The notes: generated from the sequence alone by a model not told the origin. Positions 47,626-56,710 are shown, counted from the first letter of the stretch. The stretch is 64,000 nucleotides of DNA from JAHEFU01 sp020440645 (GCA_020440645.1 JAGRNR010000008.1:31094-95093), one strand, 5' to 3'. Made by a program: numbers and translations.

Positions 47626-50355
47626 CTAGGGTCTGAAGTTCGTGAATTTCAGGCTGCCGCTGTTGCCCGTGATCACCACGAAGGGTCTGTCAGTCACGGA
47701 GCACATGTGGGAGAAGCCGTGTTCTGCCGGGATCACGACCTGTGGCGCTTCCCACTCAGTGCCCAGGGAATCCCTGGCCTGGATGAACATCGTGCCGAAG
47801 GCGGGGTTCTTGTAGCCGATGGCCGGCCGTCCGTCTATCACCGCAGCTCCCATGTGTGAGTTCGAGTTGCTGGCGTTGTCAAGCTGCACCGGCGTCTCCC
47901 AGGAAGATCCATTAATGTCGGAAGCAATGCAGAACATGACCCACTTGATGGTGTCATTGTCAAGGTAGAATATCCCCGGCCGCCCGCCCGTGACCACTAT
48001 GTCGGCAAACAGCCCCGCCACATTGACATCGTCAACCACCACGGGTGCTCCCCAGGAGCTGCCCTGCGGATTCGCCGCCCTGAACCAGTGCAGCTCCGAG
48101 GAACTCTGCTGCCTGACGGCAATGCATGGCCGGCCGTTGACGATCTCCATATCGTTGCCCGCGTACATCGTACTGTCGTTCACCACCGCCGGTGCACTCC
48201 AGGCACTGCCCTGTGGATTCGCAGCCCGCACATACATCAGCGCGCCATCGCTCTTGCGCTTGTAGCTGATTGCCGGATTTCCGTCAGCAACCACCAGTCC
48301 CCTGATTTCAGATTCGCTCACGTCCGTCGTCACCACCATTGGCGCGGCCCAGCTGCTGCCATGGGCATCCAGGGCGCGCACGTAATGCAGCTGGTCGTCG
48401 GAAAGGCCGCTGTAGGCCACGGCAGGATTGCCATTGACTATGGCCATCCTCGGATAGAAGGTATTCAGTGCCGGTTCCCCGATGCCCACCGGTGTACCCC
48501 AGCCGGTCCCCTGCCAGTCGCTGGCCCGTATGTAGGTCAGCTGGGAAGTGCCGGAGCTGCCGAAGCAAATCCCCGGGAAGCCATCCACCTCCAGGCTGTA
48601 GCTGATGAAGCTGCCGGCAGTCCCGGGGATCTCCGCCGGGTCCGACCAGCCCTCCACCACCAGCGTGTCAATGTCAATGTCGAAGCGGCCCAGGTCATCC
48701 GTGACACGCAGGGCCAGCTGCTGGAAGCCGACCGTGTCAAAGCTCCGCTTCAGCAGCGGGTCCGTGCCCATGTCCAGCTCGAAAACCAGGTCGCCGTCCA
48801 GGTCCCATTCATACTTGGTGATCGTCGACGAGGATGTGCTGGATTCCGCGCTGAAGATGGCGTACTCGCCCTTGCCGATCAGGCTCTGTGCCATTGCCAG
48901 TTCGGCATGGACACCGCCATCCGTTGCCAGGATGGAGATCGTGTCAACGTCCCAGGCGCCCTCGCTGTCGGTCACCCGCAGCTTGGCATTTATGATTCCA
49001 GCTGCCGCGTAGCTCTGCAATGGAGGTGTGAGGGTGTCGGTTCCAGCTTCGAAGATGCCGTCTCCATCGAAGTCCCAGGCGAATTCAAGCGCACCGGGCT
49101 CGTCCTCTGCATCCTCGGCCTCGCCTGTGAATGTCACGTCCAGCGGAGCCAGGCCACTCTGTGGGTCCGCTGTGGCGCTGGCAACGGGCCGCGAGTTGCT
49201 GCTGACGATCAGGCTGACTGAGCCGAGTGCCACCCGTTCGCCACCGCTGCCGCTGGCCCGCACGCGCGGGCGGATGATGCCGGGGAGTGTTGTGTCAACC
49301 GAGAAGCTGCCGCCTGCATCACCGGTGATGTCGAACACGCCGTTGCCATCCGTGTCATAGTCATAGCTGTCAGCGCCGCTCACCAGGATGTTGATGGGAT
49401 CGCCGACTCCGCCGCTGACACTGTCTGTGCTGACAAGCAGGGGCAGGGCTGCTCCGGACAGCGGAGTGACTGCCACTTCATCGGAGAGCTCACTGGCATT
49501 GCCATTGTGGTCAACAGAACGCAGCCGTACGAATGTCTCGCCTGCCAGTCCAGTCAGTACTGTATGGGTGCTGCCCTCGATCCAGCCCCGGCTGCGCACG
49601 CCGGCGGCATCAGGGTTCACGAATGACTGGGCTGACCAGAAGATCTCGTAGCCCGCCAGGTCGCCGGAAAGCACCGGGAACCACTGCAGCTCCGCGCCGC
49701 CCGCGACAGCAGTGGCGGTCAGGGCGATCGGCACAGGCGGGGGCGTACTGTCATCTGCAATGCGCATCCCGAGGCCAACTCCCACGATGTCCACATTGCT
49801 GCCACCGTGGCAGAGCAGGGTGGCGAAGAAGCTGTTCACGGGGCTGAGCGCACCGCTTTCAGGCAGGGCCAGGCGCACATGGCTGTCAGAGAAGGGGCCC
49901 TGCCACTGCCAGCGGCCCGTGCCGTAGTTGGCAACTCCCACGTAGTATTCCGACAGGCCGGCATCCGAGTGGGCCAGCAGGTTCACGTCCAGCGAGAGCA
50001 CGCCCGGTGACTCACCGCCCGTGGGGATCCTGTATGTTGCCCAGGCAGTCTGGCCGGAACTGCTTTCCAAGCGGGTGGCCTCACCGTTCTCGCTGGCGCC
50101 GGTCATGCTGCTGCTGAACAGATCCCGCCCCGGCAGGAATTCGGACTCGGCCGAGATGCCCGAGGCATCGCGTTCCCAGGGCTGCACTGCATCCGCAGGC
50201 AGATCCGCGGGCCACTCCATGCCGGTGATCCCAGGCTGTTCCGGTATCTCAGGCGGCAGGGAAGCAGGGTTTTGGACGGCTGTGGATCCTCCACACGATG
50301 CAAGAATCAGGGCGAGCAAACTGGCAGGCAGCAGTCTAAGAACGTAAGCAGTCAT
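47626..50355 (-). CDS. Lipoprotein: TGRW domain, Fn3, PKD and propeller-like repeats (paralogue 2)
   Basis: 909 residues; lipobox LILASC, Cys at 21. Same module order as the gene at 44737-47553. From about residue 102 to 292 the two genes are almost identical at the DNA level with a constant offset of 2802 bp, whereas the C-terminal repeats have diverged (here VVADGNPAISYKRKSDGALMYVRAA and related units). PKD signatures LEFAWDFDGDGIFEAGTD and YEWDLDGDLVFELD are visible. AAAGG precedes the ATG and the promoter matches the other two. The 70-bp gap to the downstream paralogue contains that gene's own promoter. Confidence 0.88.
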   Translation of the reverse strand: MTAYVLRLLPASLLALILASCGGSTAVQNPASLPPEIPEQPGITGMEWPADLPADAVQPWERDASGISAESEFLPGRDLFSSSMTGASENGEATRLESSSGQTAWATYRIPTGGESPGVLSLDVNLLAHSDAGLSEYYVGVANYGTGRWQWQGPFSDSHVRLALPESGALSPVNSFFATLLCHGGSNVDIVGVGLGMRIADDSTPPPVPIALTATAVAGGAELQWFPVLSGDLAGYEIFWSAQSFVNPDAAGVRSRGWIEGSTHTVLTGLAGETFVRLRSVDHNGNASELSDEVAVTPLSGAALPLLVSTDSVSGGVGDPINILVSGADSYDYDTDGNGVFDITGDAGGSFSVDTTLPGIIRPRVRASGSGGERVALGSVSLIVSSNSRPVASATADPQSGLAPLDVTFTGEAEDAEDEPGALEFAWDFDGDGIFEAGTDTLTPPLQSYAAAGIINAKLRVTDSEGAWDVDTISILATDGGVHAELAMAQSLIGKGEYAIFSAESSTSSSTITKYEWDLDGDLVFELDMGTDPLLKRSFDTVGFQQLALRVTDDLGRFDIDIDTLVVEGWSDPAEIPGTAGSFISYSLEVDGFPGICFGSSGTSQLTYIRASDWQGTGWGTPVGIGEPALNTFYPRMAIVNGNPAVAYSGLSDDQLHYVRALDAHGSSWAAPMVVTTDVSESEIRGLVVADGNPAISYKRKSDGALMYVRAANPQGSAWSAPAVVNDSTMYAGNDMEIVNGRPCIAVRQQSSSELHWFRAANPQGSSWGAPVVVDDVNVAGLFADIVVTGGRPGIFYLDNDTIKWVMFCIASDINGSSWETPVQLDNASNSNSHMGAAVIDGRPAIGYKNPAFGTMFIQARDSLGTEWEAPQVVIPAEHGFSHMCSVTDRPFVVITGNSGSLKFTNFRP

Positions 50356-50382
50356 CGGATATTCCTTTCAGGAGGTGCCCGA

Positions 50383-50412
50383 TGTATACCCTTTATGTTT
50401 ACCTGATGTCAA
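50383..50412 (-). promoter_or_regulatory. Promoter of lipoprotein paralogue 2
   Basis: Minus strand: TTGACA (50407-50412), 18 bases, TATACA (50383-50388), then TCGGGCACCTCCTGAAAGG. Confidence 0.8.
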
Positions 50413-50476
50413 ACAATCGGGTGAGCTCAGCATGATCAGCAAGAGTGACAAAGCAATCAATTAACATTGCAAAAAC

Positions 50477-50504
50477 TTGACAGAATTAATATTTATGGTA
50501 AATT
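50477..50504 (+). promoter_or_regulatory. Promoter of the 139-residue hypothetical gene
   Basis: TTGACA (50477-50482), 16 bases, TAAATT (50499-50504), in an AT-rich stretch. Confidence 0.6.
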
Positions 50505-50567
50505 TTGTGTAGTAAAACTATTGGGTTGCGCATTCACATTCAAGCCAACCCGACAGGAGAGGACAGA

Positions 50568-50987
50568 ATGGATCTTTGCCAGAAACTGCATGACGACCCC
50601 TGTGTACGCGCGCTTCTGTGGTGCCTGATCAGCACAGGCGACATGGACCAGGCCGGGCTGAAGGCCGCCGGCTTTTCCGATACGGAGACCCACGCCATCC
50701 TCAAGGACCAGCATAACCTGCTGCGCCGCATGAAGCAGCACATCCAGCTGGCCCAGCGCATGGGTGTGAAGGAAATGGCCTCGCTGATCCGCCACAAGCT
50801 CAATGAGCAGCTTGGCAATGTGAAGAAGGCCAGCGAACTGGCGAGCATCCTGCGCTGCCTGAAGGGCCTGCCGGACTGGCTGTTCCCGGAATGGGAGCGG
50901 ACGGAGCTGACAAAACTGGCCGAGAAAGGGATTGCCAGCCTGAATGGAGTTGGCAACGGGAAGGCACTTCAGCCAGCCGGGGTGTAG
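50568..50987 (+). CDS. Hypothetical helical protein
   Basis: 139 residues, not recognised. Predominantly helical, no signal or TM segment; starts MDLCQKLHDDPCVRALLWCL and contains KDQHNLLRRMKQHIQLAQRMGV and ELASILRCLKGLPDWLFPEWERTEL. Could be a DNA- or protein-binding helical bundle. AGGAGAGG precedes the ATG at 50568; the longer in-frame extension overlaps the promoter and is rejected. Stop codon TAG is followed at once by a CGGTGCGCCC...GGCGCAATTGGGAG hairpin element. Confidence 0.65.
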   Translation: MDLCQKLHDDPCVRALLWCLISTGDMDQAGLKAAGFSDTETHAILKDQHNLLRRMKQHIQLAQRMGVKEMASLIRHKLNEQLGNVKKASELASILRCLKGLPDWLFPEWERTELTKLAEKGIASLNGVGNGKALQPAGV

Positions 50988-51681
50988 CGGTGCGCCCCCG
51001 GCGCAATTGGGAGTGCATGCCAGGAAGTCCGCGTGGCAGACGAGCTTGGCAAGCTGCTGATTGCGCTTCGCGCCTTCGCGCCTTCGTGACCATGCCAGCG
51101 CTGGACTGACCACGAAGTCACGAAGACACGAAGAAAACACAGACACCGACGGAACGTCCCATGTCGCGATTGGGTATGCATGCCGCGAAGCAATGAGCAA
51201 TGAAGAGTGAGCAATGAGCCTGACGAACATTGAATTCCTCTGTGGAACTCTGTGAGTCTCTGTGTTAAAGAAAACCGGGAATGCTTCCTCGCTGTCACCC
51301 GAGCTTATGTGAGGCGTTCCATTGTGCGCAAACAAGTTGCGCACCTCCGACTTCCTCCGCGACTCCGCGTTGACAAAACCTTCGCATGGATTCCTCATAG
51401 TGCCCGAGTGTAGCGAGCCGATGCGTGGCACGCAGCCGCGTGAGTTACATCGTGCTCGCCAGTCCGGTTTTATTGGCGCGGAGGCGCAGAGATTGAAGAA
51501 AGGCGCTGAGGGGATTGACAATGCGATTTGACGTAGGGCGGCGGTAACACCGCCGCCGGGATGGAGTGTTACCCCATCCCTACTTCAATCCTGCATTGCA
51601 TTGTGCGCAAGTCACGCCGTGGCGTGACGCACCTGCAACCAGCAACCAGCAACCTGCTCCCTGCTTTCAGCTCCCTGCTCC
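50988..51681. repeat. Non-coding repeat mosaic
   Basis: No gene in almost 700 bp. In order: hairpin element with ACTGGGAG-type tail (50986-51010), CGCCTTCG/CACGAAG units (about 51070-51140), AATGAGC heptamers (51190-51218), CTCTGTG heptamers (51237-51262), relatives of the 175-bp repeat (about 51340-51420) and of its spacer (51457-51512), a family C twin hairpin (51533-51583), a TCACGCC/GGCGTGA hairpin (51612-51628), and CAACCAG and CTCCCTG heptamers to 51680. Confidence 0.65.
51533..51583 (+). repeat. Twin-hairpin family C copy
   Basis: GTAGGG, hairpin CGGCGGT-aac-ACCGCCG, CCGGG, hairpin ATGGAGT-gtt-ACCCCAT (one mismatch), CCCTAC. Confidence 0.75.
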
Positions 51682-54060
51682 CTATTCCACGTATATCCCG
51701 TAGCAGATCATGTTGCGGCCCTTGTCGATGTAGGCGATCACGGGCACGCCGAGTACCTCCGCCATGCAGGGCCGGGTGCCCAGCGCGAGGCTGTCGTCAA
51801 CCAGCACGGCCGCTTCCCAGCTGGTGCCATCGGCATCCGCAGCGCGCTGGTAGTACAGCTCGGCCGTGAGGAAGTCGTACCACAGGATCGCCGGCCGACC
51901 GCCATGCATCCCGGCGCAGTACTCGCCGATCGCCGCGCCGGCCTGTGAGATCTCGCCATCGGCGGTCCACATCGAGGCCTGCGGGTCGGCGGCGCGCAGC
52001 CCGTAGATCGCAGTGTTCACCGGGATGTCAAACAGCACCGAGGGGCTGCCATCCTCCCTGACGATCAGTGCATCAGACAGGTAGCAGCTGGTCAGCACGG
52101 CGAGCGTGGTGCCGCTGTTGAACACCGGCAGCGGGCCGTTCATCACCGCGGTGTGGTAGCGCAGGCGGTTACTGGACGGTCCCGCCCAGTAGCTGAAGGC
52201 CGGCGCGCCCTGCACCTCCGCCAGGCATATCTGTGAGCTGGGGGCGCCGGTGATGCCGACATTGAACGGCCCGACGAAGTTCTGTGCGCTGCTGTCAATC
52301 GCCACGCAGAAGCGCAGCTCGCCACTGGCATTGTTGCGGTAGGCGACCATCGCCTGCCCGTTGATGTTCGCCAGGTCGACGCCGCTGAGCGCGCCGGTGG
52401 ACTGCTCGAACACAAGCGTGTTGTACATGTCAGTCCCGCCGCTCTCGACCTGGCGCGCGAACACCGCCTCGCCGTTGCCACCACGGTCATAGGACGCCGC
52501 CACGGCAGCCGTGCCGTCTATCTCGGCCACCGCCACCTCGCAGAAGTTGGTGCCGCTCTGGCCGTACACTAAGTTGTCAATATCCCAGTCGCCATCGAAC
52601 AGGGAATCCCCCTGCAGCAGGTAGACATGCCCGCCGGTGGTGCCCTGCTTGTAGGCGTAGGCGATCGTCGGCCGGCCGGCCACCTCGCAGACGTCCACGT
52701 CGAAGATCGTCTCCAGCGTGGGGTGGTTCCCGGTCATGTCGAACTCGCGGATCTGCCAGCCGGCGTTGTCAACCGCCACAACGTCCTGCACCTGGAAGGC
52801 CACGGCACCCTGCGGGTCACGTACCATCAGGATCAGCACGTACTCGCCACCCGTCTCCACGTCCACGCTGAACTGCGCCCCCATGTCAGCCGGGTTGTAC
52901 AGGGCGTCACTGGTGTACAGCGCCGTCAGGTCGCCGAACACCCAGGTGTAGGACAGCGGGTCGCCATCGGGGTCGCTTGATGCGCTGCCATCCGCACTGA
53001 CACTGAACGGGGCCACGCCGGTGAGCGGAGCAGCCTGCAGGCTAACCTGTGGCGACTGGTTGCCGAAGCCGACTGAGGTACTGGCGATGCCGATCGAGCT
53101 GCCGCTGACCGGATGCAGCCACAGCCCGCTGGCGGCCGGGACCATGATCGGCAGCTGCTTAGTGAAGTACAGCCGCTTGGAGGCTGCCTCCCCCGATGCA
53201 TCGGCCAGCGGCCAGCTTTCGATCTCCAGCCCGCCCGGCGTGTCACCGGGGTTGGCGGGGTAGTCGGCCATCGTGCCGAAGTAGAGCTTGAAGTCCTGCA
53301 CTGAGTTGCCGAAGTTGGCACCGATCGGCGAGATGTCGGAAATGTTGATCTCCCCGTTGCCATCGCCGTCCACGACGGATTCGACCTTCGTGAAGTCAAA
53401 GCTTCCGCCGGCAGCGGCCTTGCCGAAGTGGATTGCCAGCGGGGTCAGGTCGGAGATGTTGACCTCGCCGTTCTGGTCATAGTCACCCTGGTTGCGGTAG
53501 TACCAGTACAGCAGGCCGAAGTCGGGCGCGAAGTAGAGCTGCATGCGCGAGGCTTCCGTGCTCGGCGCGGCACTGCTGCTGCGCTCGCCACTGTCCGCCG
53601 GCTGGAACTCCAGCCTTGCCAGTACACCGCTGCCACTGAAGCCACTGCCATCCTCAGGATTGACAAGCACGATGCCGGCCTCGCTGTGCCCTGCCTCGGG
53701 CGTGAGGGCCAGGCTGAGGCTGTTGCCAGCCGCCCAGTCGCCGGCCGTGAATGCGCCGGCCTGCAGGGAATCGTCATGTTCGAGTGAGAAGTAAAGCGCG
53801 CGCAGGTCCTGCACGCCGTCCGCGATGATGCTGGCCACGGGCTGGCCATCGACATCGGACCATTGCACGCTGATACCGCGGGAATCCACCGTATCCAGCA
53901 TGCTGCCGTCCAGCAGCTCCAGCCCATCCAGCCTGAGCGTGGCATGCGGGGACACTGTTGCGTCCAGCGCGGCATCGCCGGGGCGCGCATTGCTGCCGCA
54001 GGATGCCAGTGCCAGCACTGCGCAAAGCAGCATGGCGATCTTCTGTCTGCCGTATCTCAT
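51682..54060 (-). CDS. Lipoprotein with cohesin-like, dockerin-like and PKD-type domains
   Basis: 792 residues; lipobox LALASC, Cys at 21. Residues about 38-160 look like a cohesin-type beta domain (PVASIIADGVQDLRALYFSLEHDDSLQ, ending GSGVLARLEFQPA). Residues about 190-250 hold two Ca-binding dockerin loops: GDYDQNGEVNISDLTPLAI and VDGDGNGEINISDISPIGA. A PKD domain (SSDPDGDPLSYTWVFGD) follows near 350, and the last 380 residues are propeller-like repeats. Having both partners of the cohesin-dockerin interaction in one polypeptide suggests self-association or chain formation, by inference. GGGGAG lies before the ATG at 54060; a GGACC-ccgcgt-GGTCC hairpin immediately precedes that ribosome site, and TATAAA is about 40 bases upstream. 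Confidence 0.78.
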   Translation of the reverse strand: MRYGRQKIAMLLCAVLALASCGSNARPGDAALDATVSPHATLRLDGLELLDGSMLDTVDSRGISVQWSDVDGQPVASIIADGVQDLRALYFSLEHDDSLQAGAFTAGDWAAGNSLSLALTPEAGHSEAGIVLVNPEDGSGFSGSGVLARLEFQPADSGERSSSAAPSTEASRMQLYFAPDFGLLYWYYRNQGDYDQNGEVNISDLTPLAIHFGKAAAGGSFDFTKVESVVDGDGNGEINISDISPIGANFGNSVQDFKLYFGTMADYPANPGDTPGGLEIESWPLADASGEAASKRLYFTKQLPIMVPAASGLWLHPVSGSSIGIASTSVGFGNQSPQVSLQAAPLTGVAPFSVSADGSASSDPDGDPLSYTWVFGDLTALYTSDALYNPADMGAQFSVDVETGGEYVLILMVRDPQGAVAFQVQDVVAVDNAGWQIREFDMTGNHPTLETIFDVDVCEVAGRPTIAYAYKQGTTGGHVYLLQGDSLFDGDWDIDNLVYGQSGTNFCEVAVAEIDGTAAVAASYDRGGNGEAVFARQVESGGTDMYNTLVFEQSTGALSGVDLANINGQAMVAYRNNASGELRFCVAIDSSAQNFVGPFNVGITGAPSSQICLAEVQGAPAFSYWAGPSSNRLRYHTAVMNGPLPVFNSGTTLAVLTSCYLSDALIVREDGSPSVLFDIPVNTAIYGLRAADPQASMWTADGEISQAGAAIGEYCAGMHGGRPAILWYDFLTAELYYQRAADADGTSWEAAVLVDDSLALGTRPCMAEVLGVPVIAYIDKGRNMICYGIYVE

Positions 54061-54131
54061 GTCAGCTCCCCGGACCACGCGGGGTCCGTGCTTTATACCC
54101 GCTGCCAGCGCCCGCTAACAGCTGTGGAGGA

Positions 54132-54563
54132 TCAGAGGTTCTGCCCGAAGCAGATGCCAAAGCCGTCCGGATCGCGCACGACGAACTCCAGCATGCCGTA
54201 AGGCGCTTCCACCAGCCCGCTTGCGATCTCCGCTCCGTTGGCAACGCAGAACTCGTGGTAGCCGCGGGCATCAGACACGAGGATATGCGCATCCCAGCTG
54301 AAGTTGTCCAGCGAGAAGGCCGGCCTGTGCCCGCTGAGCTTCTCAGGCATTGACAGCATCAGGGCGGCGGCCCACAGCCTGACGATCGCGAAGCAGGTCG
54401 GATTGCCATAGCTGGACTGCAGGGCGAATCCCAGCCGGTCACGGTAGAAGGCGATGCTTGCCTCCACGTCGGCAACGAAAAACACCGGGCTGGTGCGGTA
54501 GCCAAGCACAGGGAAGTCCTGCTCGCTCCAGTTGTCCGCCGGCTGGGCCTGTGTGTGATCCAT
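54132..54563 (-). CDS. VOC/glyoxalase-superfamily protein
   Basis: 143 residues, one VOC module: SPVFFVADVEASIAFYRDRLGF, AIVRLWAAALMLSMPE, DAHILVSDARGYHEFCVANGAE, YGMLEFVVRDPDGFGICFGQ. The C-terminal metal-ligand region FVVRDPDGFGICFGQ is typical. Substrate unknown; bleomycin-resistance-like and dioxygenase-like members look the same. TAGAAT ends six bases before the ATG (leaderless), even though the gene follows the phosphatase gene by only 21 bp on the same strand. Confidence 0.88.
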   Translation of the reverse strand: MDHTQAQPADNWSEQDFPVLGYRTSPVFFVADVEASIAFYRDRLGFALQSSYGNPTCFAIVRLWAAALMLSMPEKLSGHRPAFSLDNFSWDAHILVSDARGYHEFCVANGAEIASGLVEAPYGMLEFVVRDPDGFGICFGQNL

Positions 54564-54584
54564 ACCCTGATTCTAACCCGCGGT

Positions 54585-55259
54585 CTATTCCTCGGCGGGG
54601 GAATCGGCCAGGCGCCATTCGGTGGTAAGCGAATTGTCCAGCAGCTCCATCGGCAGCATCCACTTCAGCTGCGCCCCGAGGTGCCCGAGCACTTCTCGTT
54701 GCTCGAGGCAGATCATCACGCAGTTGCTCATGCCGACGAAGAAATGCGTCGGCACCGGCCAGCCGCACCAGCGCTTGAACAGCTGGTACAGCGTACCGCC
54801 GTGCGCCACGATGAGGATGCTGTCCGGTTCGCTGTGCCGCTGCTGGATGAATTCAATGAACTGCATGATGCGTACATTCACCTGCCCGTAGCTTTCGCCG
54901 CCGTAGTTGCTGAAGTCCGCACCCTCCGGCAGCTTGCGCTCGGCGTAGGCCGGGAACTTCGCAATGCACTGCTCGTGCGTCAGGCCCTCGAGCTCGCCGC
55001 CGTGGATCTCGCGCAGCATGTCGTGCGCATGGATCTCCGTGTTGCCGGTCTGGCCGCCGAGGATGCGCGCGGTTTCATGGGCGCGGCTGAGCGGGGAGCT
55101 GTAGACGGCGTCGAAGTGCAGGCCACGCTGCTCCAGCCACTTGCCGACGCTGCGCGCCTGGTCGCGGCCGAGGTCCGTCAGCGGGTAGTCCAAGCTGCCC
55201 TGGAAGATGCGCTTTAAGTTGCCTTCGCTCTGGCCGTGGCGGATCAGGATGACTGGCAT
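54585..55259 (-). CDS. Histidine phosphatase (phosphoglycerate mutase-like)
   Basis: 224 residues. N-terminal LIRHGQSEGNLKRIFQG with the catalytic RHG, AVYSSPLSRAHETARI, EIHGGELEGLTHEQC, and IVAHGGTLYQLFKRW with the second catalytic His. CobC/GpmB-like phosphatases act on small phosphate esters; the substrate cannot be told. Starts 12 bp after the stop of the cohesin-like lipoprotein gene, probably the same transcript. Confidence 0.92.
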   Translation of the reverse strand: MPVILIRHGQSEGNLKRIFQGSLDYPLTDLGRDQARSVGKWLEQRGLHFDAVYSSPLSRAHETARILGGQTGNTEIHAHDMLREIHGGELEGLTHEQCIAKFPAYAERKLPEGADFSNYGGESYGQVNVRIMQFIEFIQQRHSEPDSILIVAHGGTLYQLFKRWCGWPVPTHFFVGMSNCVMICLEQREVLGHLGAQLKWMLPMELLDNSLTTEWRLADSPAEE

Positions 55260-55271
55260 CGGGCCGCTGGC

Positions 55272-56069
55272 TCAGTTGTCGAGCTGGATGCGGGCGTAGG
55301 TCGAATCGATGAAGAACAGCGAGCTCAGGTCGAAACCATCGGCCTGGCTGGCACCCTTCGCGGAGCTGGCACTGGCGGCCGGCTGGAAGGTGATCGTCGC
55401 CAGCACGCCGCTGCCGTCCTTGCCGCTGGCACCGTTCTTGCGGGTGATCGCCACCGGGACGAAGTCCGCCTGGTTGGCCAGCCCGAGGAACAGGATCTCA
55501 TTGGCGGGGCCGAGGAAGTCGCCGGCCTCGACGCTGACTGGGGTATAGCCGTCGCTGTAGTTCACGCGGAAGGCCGCGCCGAACAGGTCGGAGATGTTGC
55601 TGGCACTGACGGTCACGATGCGCTGCCCATTGGAGCCGCTGTTCACTGCAAGCGTCACCGGGCTGGCGCCGTAGGTAACGTCCAGCGTGCGTGAGGCACC
55701 CTCGACGGTCACGCTGATCTGCGCGGTGCCGGCGGTGGCAGGCACGACCCAGTAAACGGTCGGGCCGGTGGTGCTGACGGAGGTCTCGGAGGTGGACTTG
55801 GCCGTCGCACGCAGGGTCAGGCTGAAATCGGGCGGGTTGAGCATCAGGCTGCCGGCGCTGACGGTCCAGTTCTTGAGCATCACCTGGCCGTTGCCGCCGC
55901 TGATGGTGGCGCTGAGCGGCACCACGCTGCCGGCGGAGATCGAACCGCCGCCGGTGTTGATCGCGGTCACGCTGACCTGGCTTGAGCTGCCACCGCCGCC
56001 CCCGCAGGATGCGAGCGCGAACAGCATCAGGATGCCGGTGATGGCCGTCAGGAAAATTCGCTTGGTCAT
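55272..56069 (-). CDS. Lipoprotein with C-terminal cohesin-like domain
   Basis: 265 residues; lipobox ALASC, Cys at 22, followed by a Gly/Ser linker. Residues about 30-130 are an Ig-like beta domain. Residues about 140-255 (VTLAVNSGSNGQRIVTVSASNISDLFGAAFRVNY, EAGDFLG, GSGVLATITFQPA) follow the cohesin pattern, with the hallmark of an ordered beta sandwich ending GxGxLATxxF. A lipid-anchored cohesin could hold dockerin-bearing proteins such as that at 22422-25595 on the membrane. GGAG precedes the ATG; TAGAAT lies about 35 bases upstream. First gene of a run with the phosphatase gene. Confidence 0.75.
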   Translation of the reverse strand: MTKRIFLTAITGILMLFALASCGGGGGSSSQVSVTAINTGGGSISAGSVVPLSATISGGNGQVMLKNWTVSAGSLMLNPPDFSLTLRATAKSTSETSVSTTGPTVYWVVPATAGTAQISVTVEGASRTLDVTYGASPVTLAVNSGSNGQRIVTVSASNISDLFGAAFRVNYSDGYTPVSVEAGDFLGPANEILFLGLANQADFVPVAITRKNGASGKDGSGVLATITFQPAASASSAKGASQADGFDLSSLFFIDSTYARIQLDN

Positions 56070-56164
56070 TCAGTCTCCGCCTTGGTTACCTGGCTGTTTT
56101 AATTCTACCCAATGGACAGATTGGATGACGTAATGGTTTGGTTGGATGTTTGGAATGTAACGGG

Positions 56165-56202
56165 CCAGCAATGAGCAATGAAGAATGAGCAATGAGCCTG
56201 AC
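56165..56202 (+). repeat. 38-bp inverted repeat, left arm
   Basis: CCAGCAATGAGC... built of AATGAGC heptamers, ending GAGCCTGAC. Its reverse complement recurs at 56711-56748 with two mismatches. Confidence 0.85.
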
Positions 56203-56240
56203 TACACTTCTGATCACTTCCAAACACTCTTCCATTTGAA

Positions 56241-56612
56241 TCAGGATTGTGCATTCAGGTTGCTTCGCATTGCATTCAGCATCCTGCAGCACTCGTCGTT
56301 CAGGGCCATGCATTTTCCTGAAGCATCGCGGCTGACCAGGTTGATTTCCACTGCCAGCATGAGCAGGGTTTCCACCTCCCTGGCGGATCCCAGTGCAATT
56401 GAGGAGAACCTGGCAAAGTCCTTACGGGAATTCCTGCCGAAGCCTTCGGCGATGTTTGCTGGAATGGACACCGCGGCCCTGCGCATCTGGCTGGTAAGGC
56501 CAAACTTCTCATCGCTCGGGAATCTCGCTGTGAGAAGGTAGATCTCCTTTACCAGCTGGAATCCCCGCTTCCAGACAGTCAGATCCTGAACACGAGTAAC
56601 TTGTCTTCCCAT
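56241..56612 (-). CDS. Four-helix-bundle protein (23S rRNA intervening-sequence/S23 type)
   Basis: 123 residues: VQDLTVWKRGFQLVKEIYLLTARFP, GLTSQMRRAAVSIPANIAEGFGR, FARFSSIALGSAREVETLLMLAVE. This is the TIGR02436-type four-helix bundle, found in 23S rRNA intervening sequences, as free-standing genes and, in relatives, as the Avd factor of diversity-generating retroelements. ATG at 56612 is six bases after TACAAT, with TTGACA 16 bases further upstream. The gene and promoter lie inside a 584-bp segment bounded by 38-bp inverted repeats, which looks like a mobile cassette. No reverse transcriptase is nearby. Confidence 0.88.
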   Translation of the reverse strand: MGRQVTRVQDLTVWKRGFQLVKEIYLLTARFPSDEKFGLTSQMRRAAVSIPANIAEGFGRNSRKDFARFSSIALGSAREVETLLMLAVEINLVSRDASGKCMALNDECCRMLNAMRSNLNAQS

Positions 56613-56618
56613 GAAATG

Positions 56619-56646
56619 ATTGTAACATAAATACAAAACATGTCAA
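56619..56646 (-). promoter_or_regulatory. Leaderless promoter of the four-helix-bundle gene
   Basis: Minus strand: TTGACA (56641-56646), 16 bases, TACAAT (56619-56624), six bases to the ATG. Confidence 0.8.
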
Positions 56647-56710
56647 TATACCGATACTTGACGAGTTGGTGGTGGATACAGTCTGAAAGGACTGAATAAA
56701 GGCAATGCAG

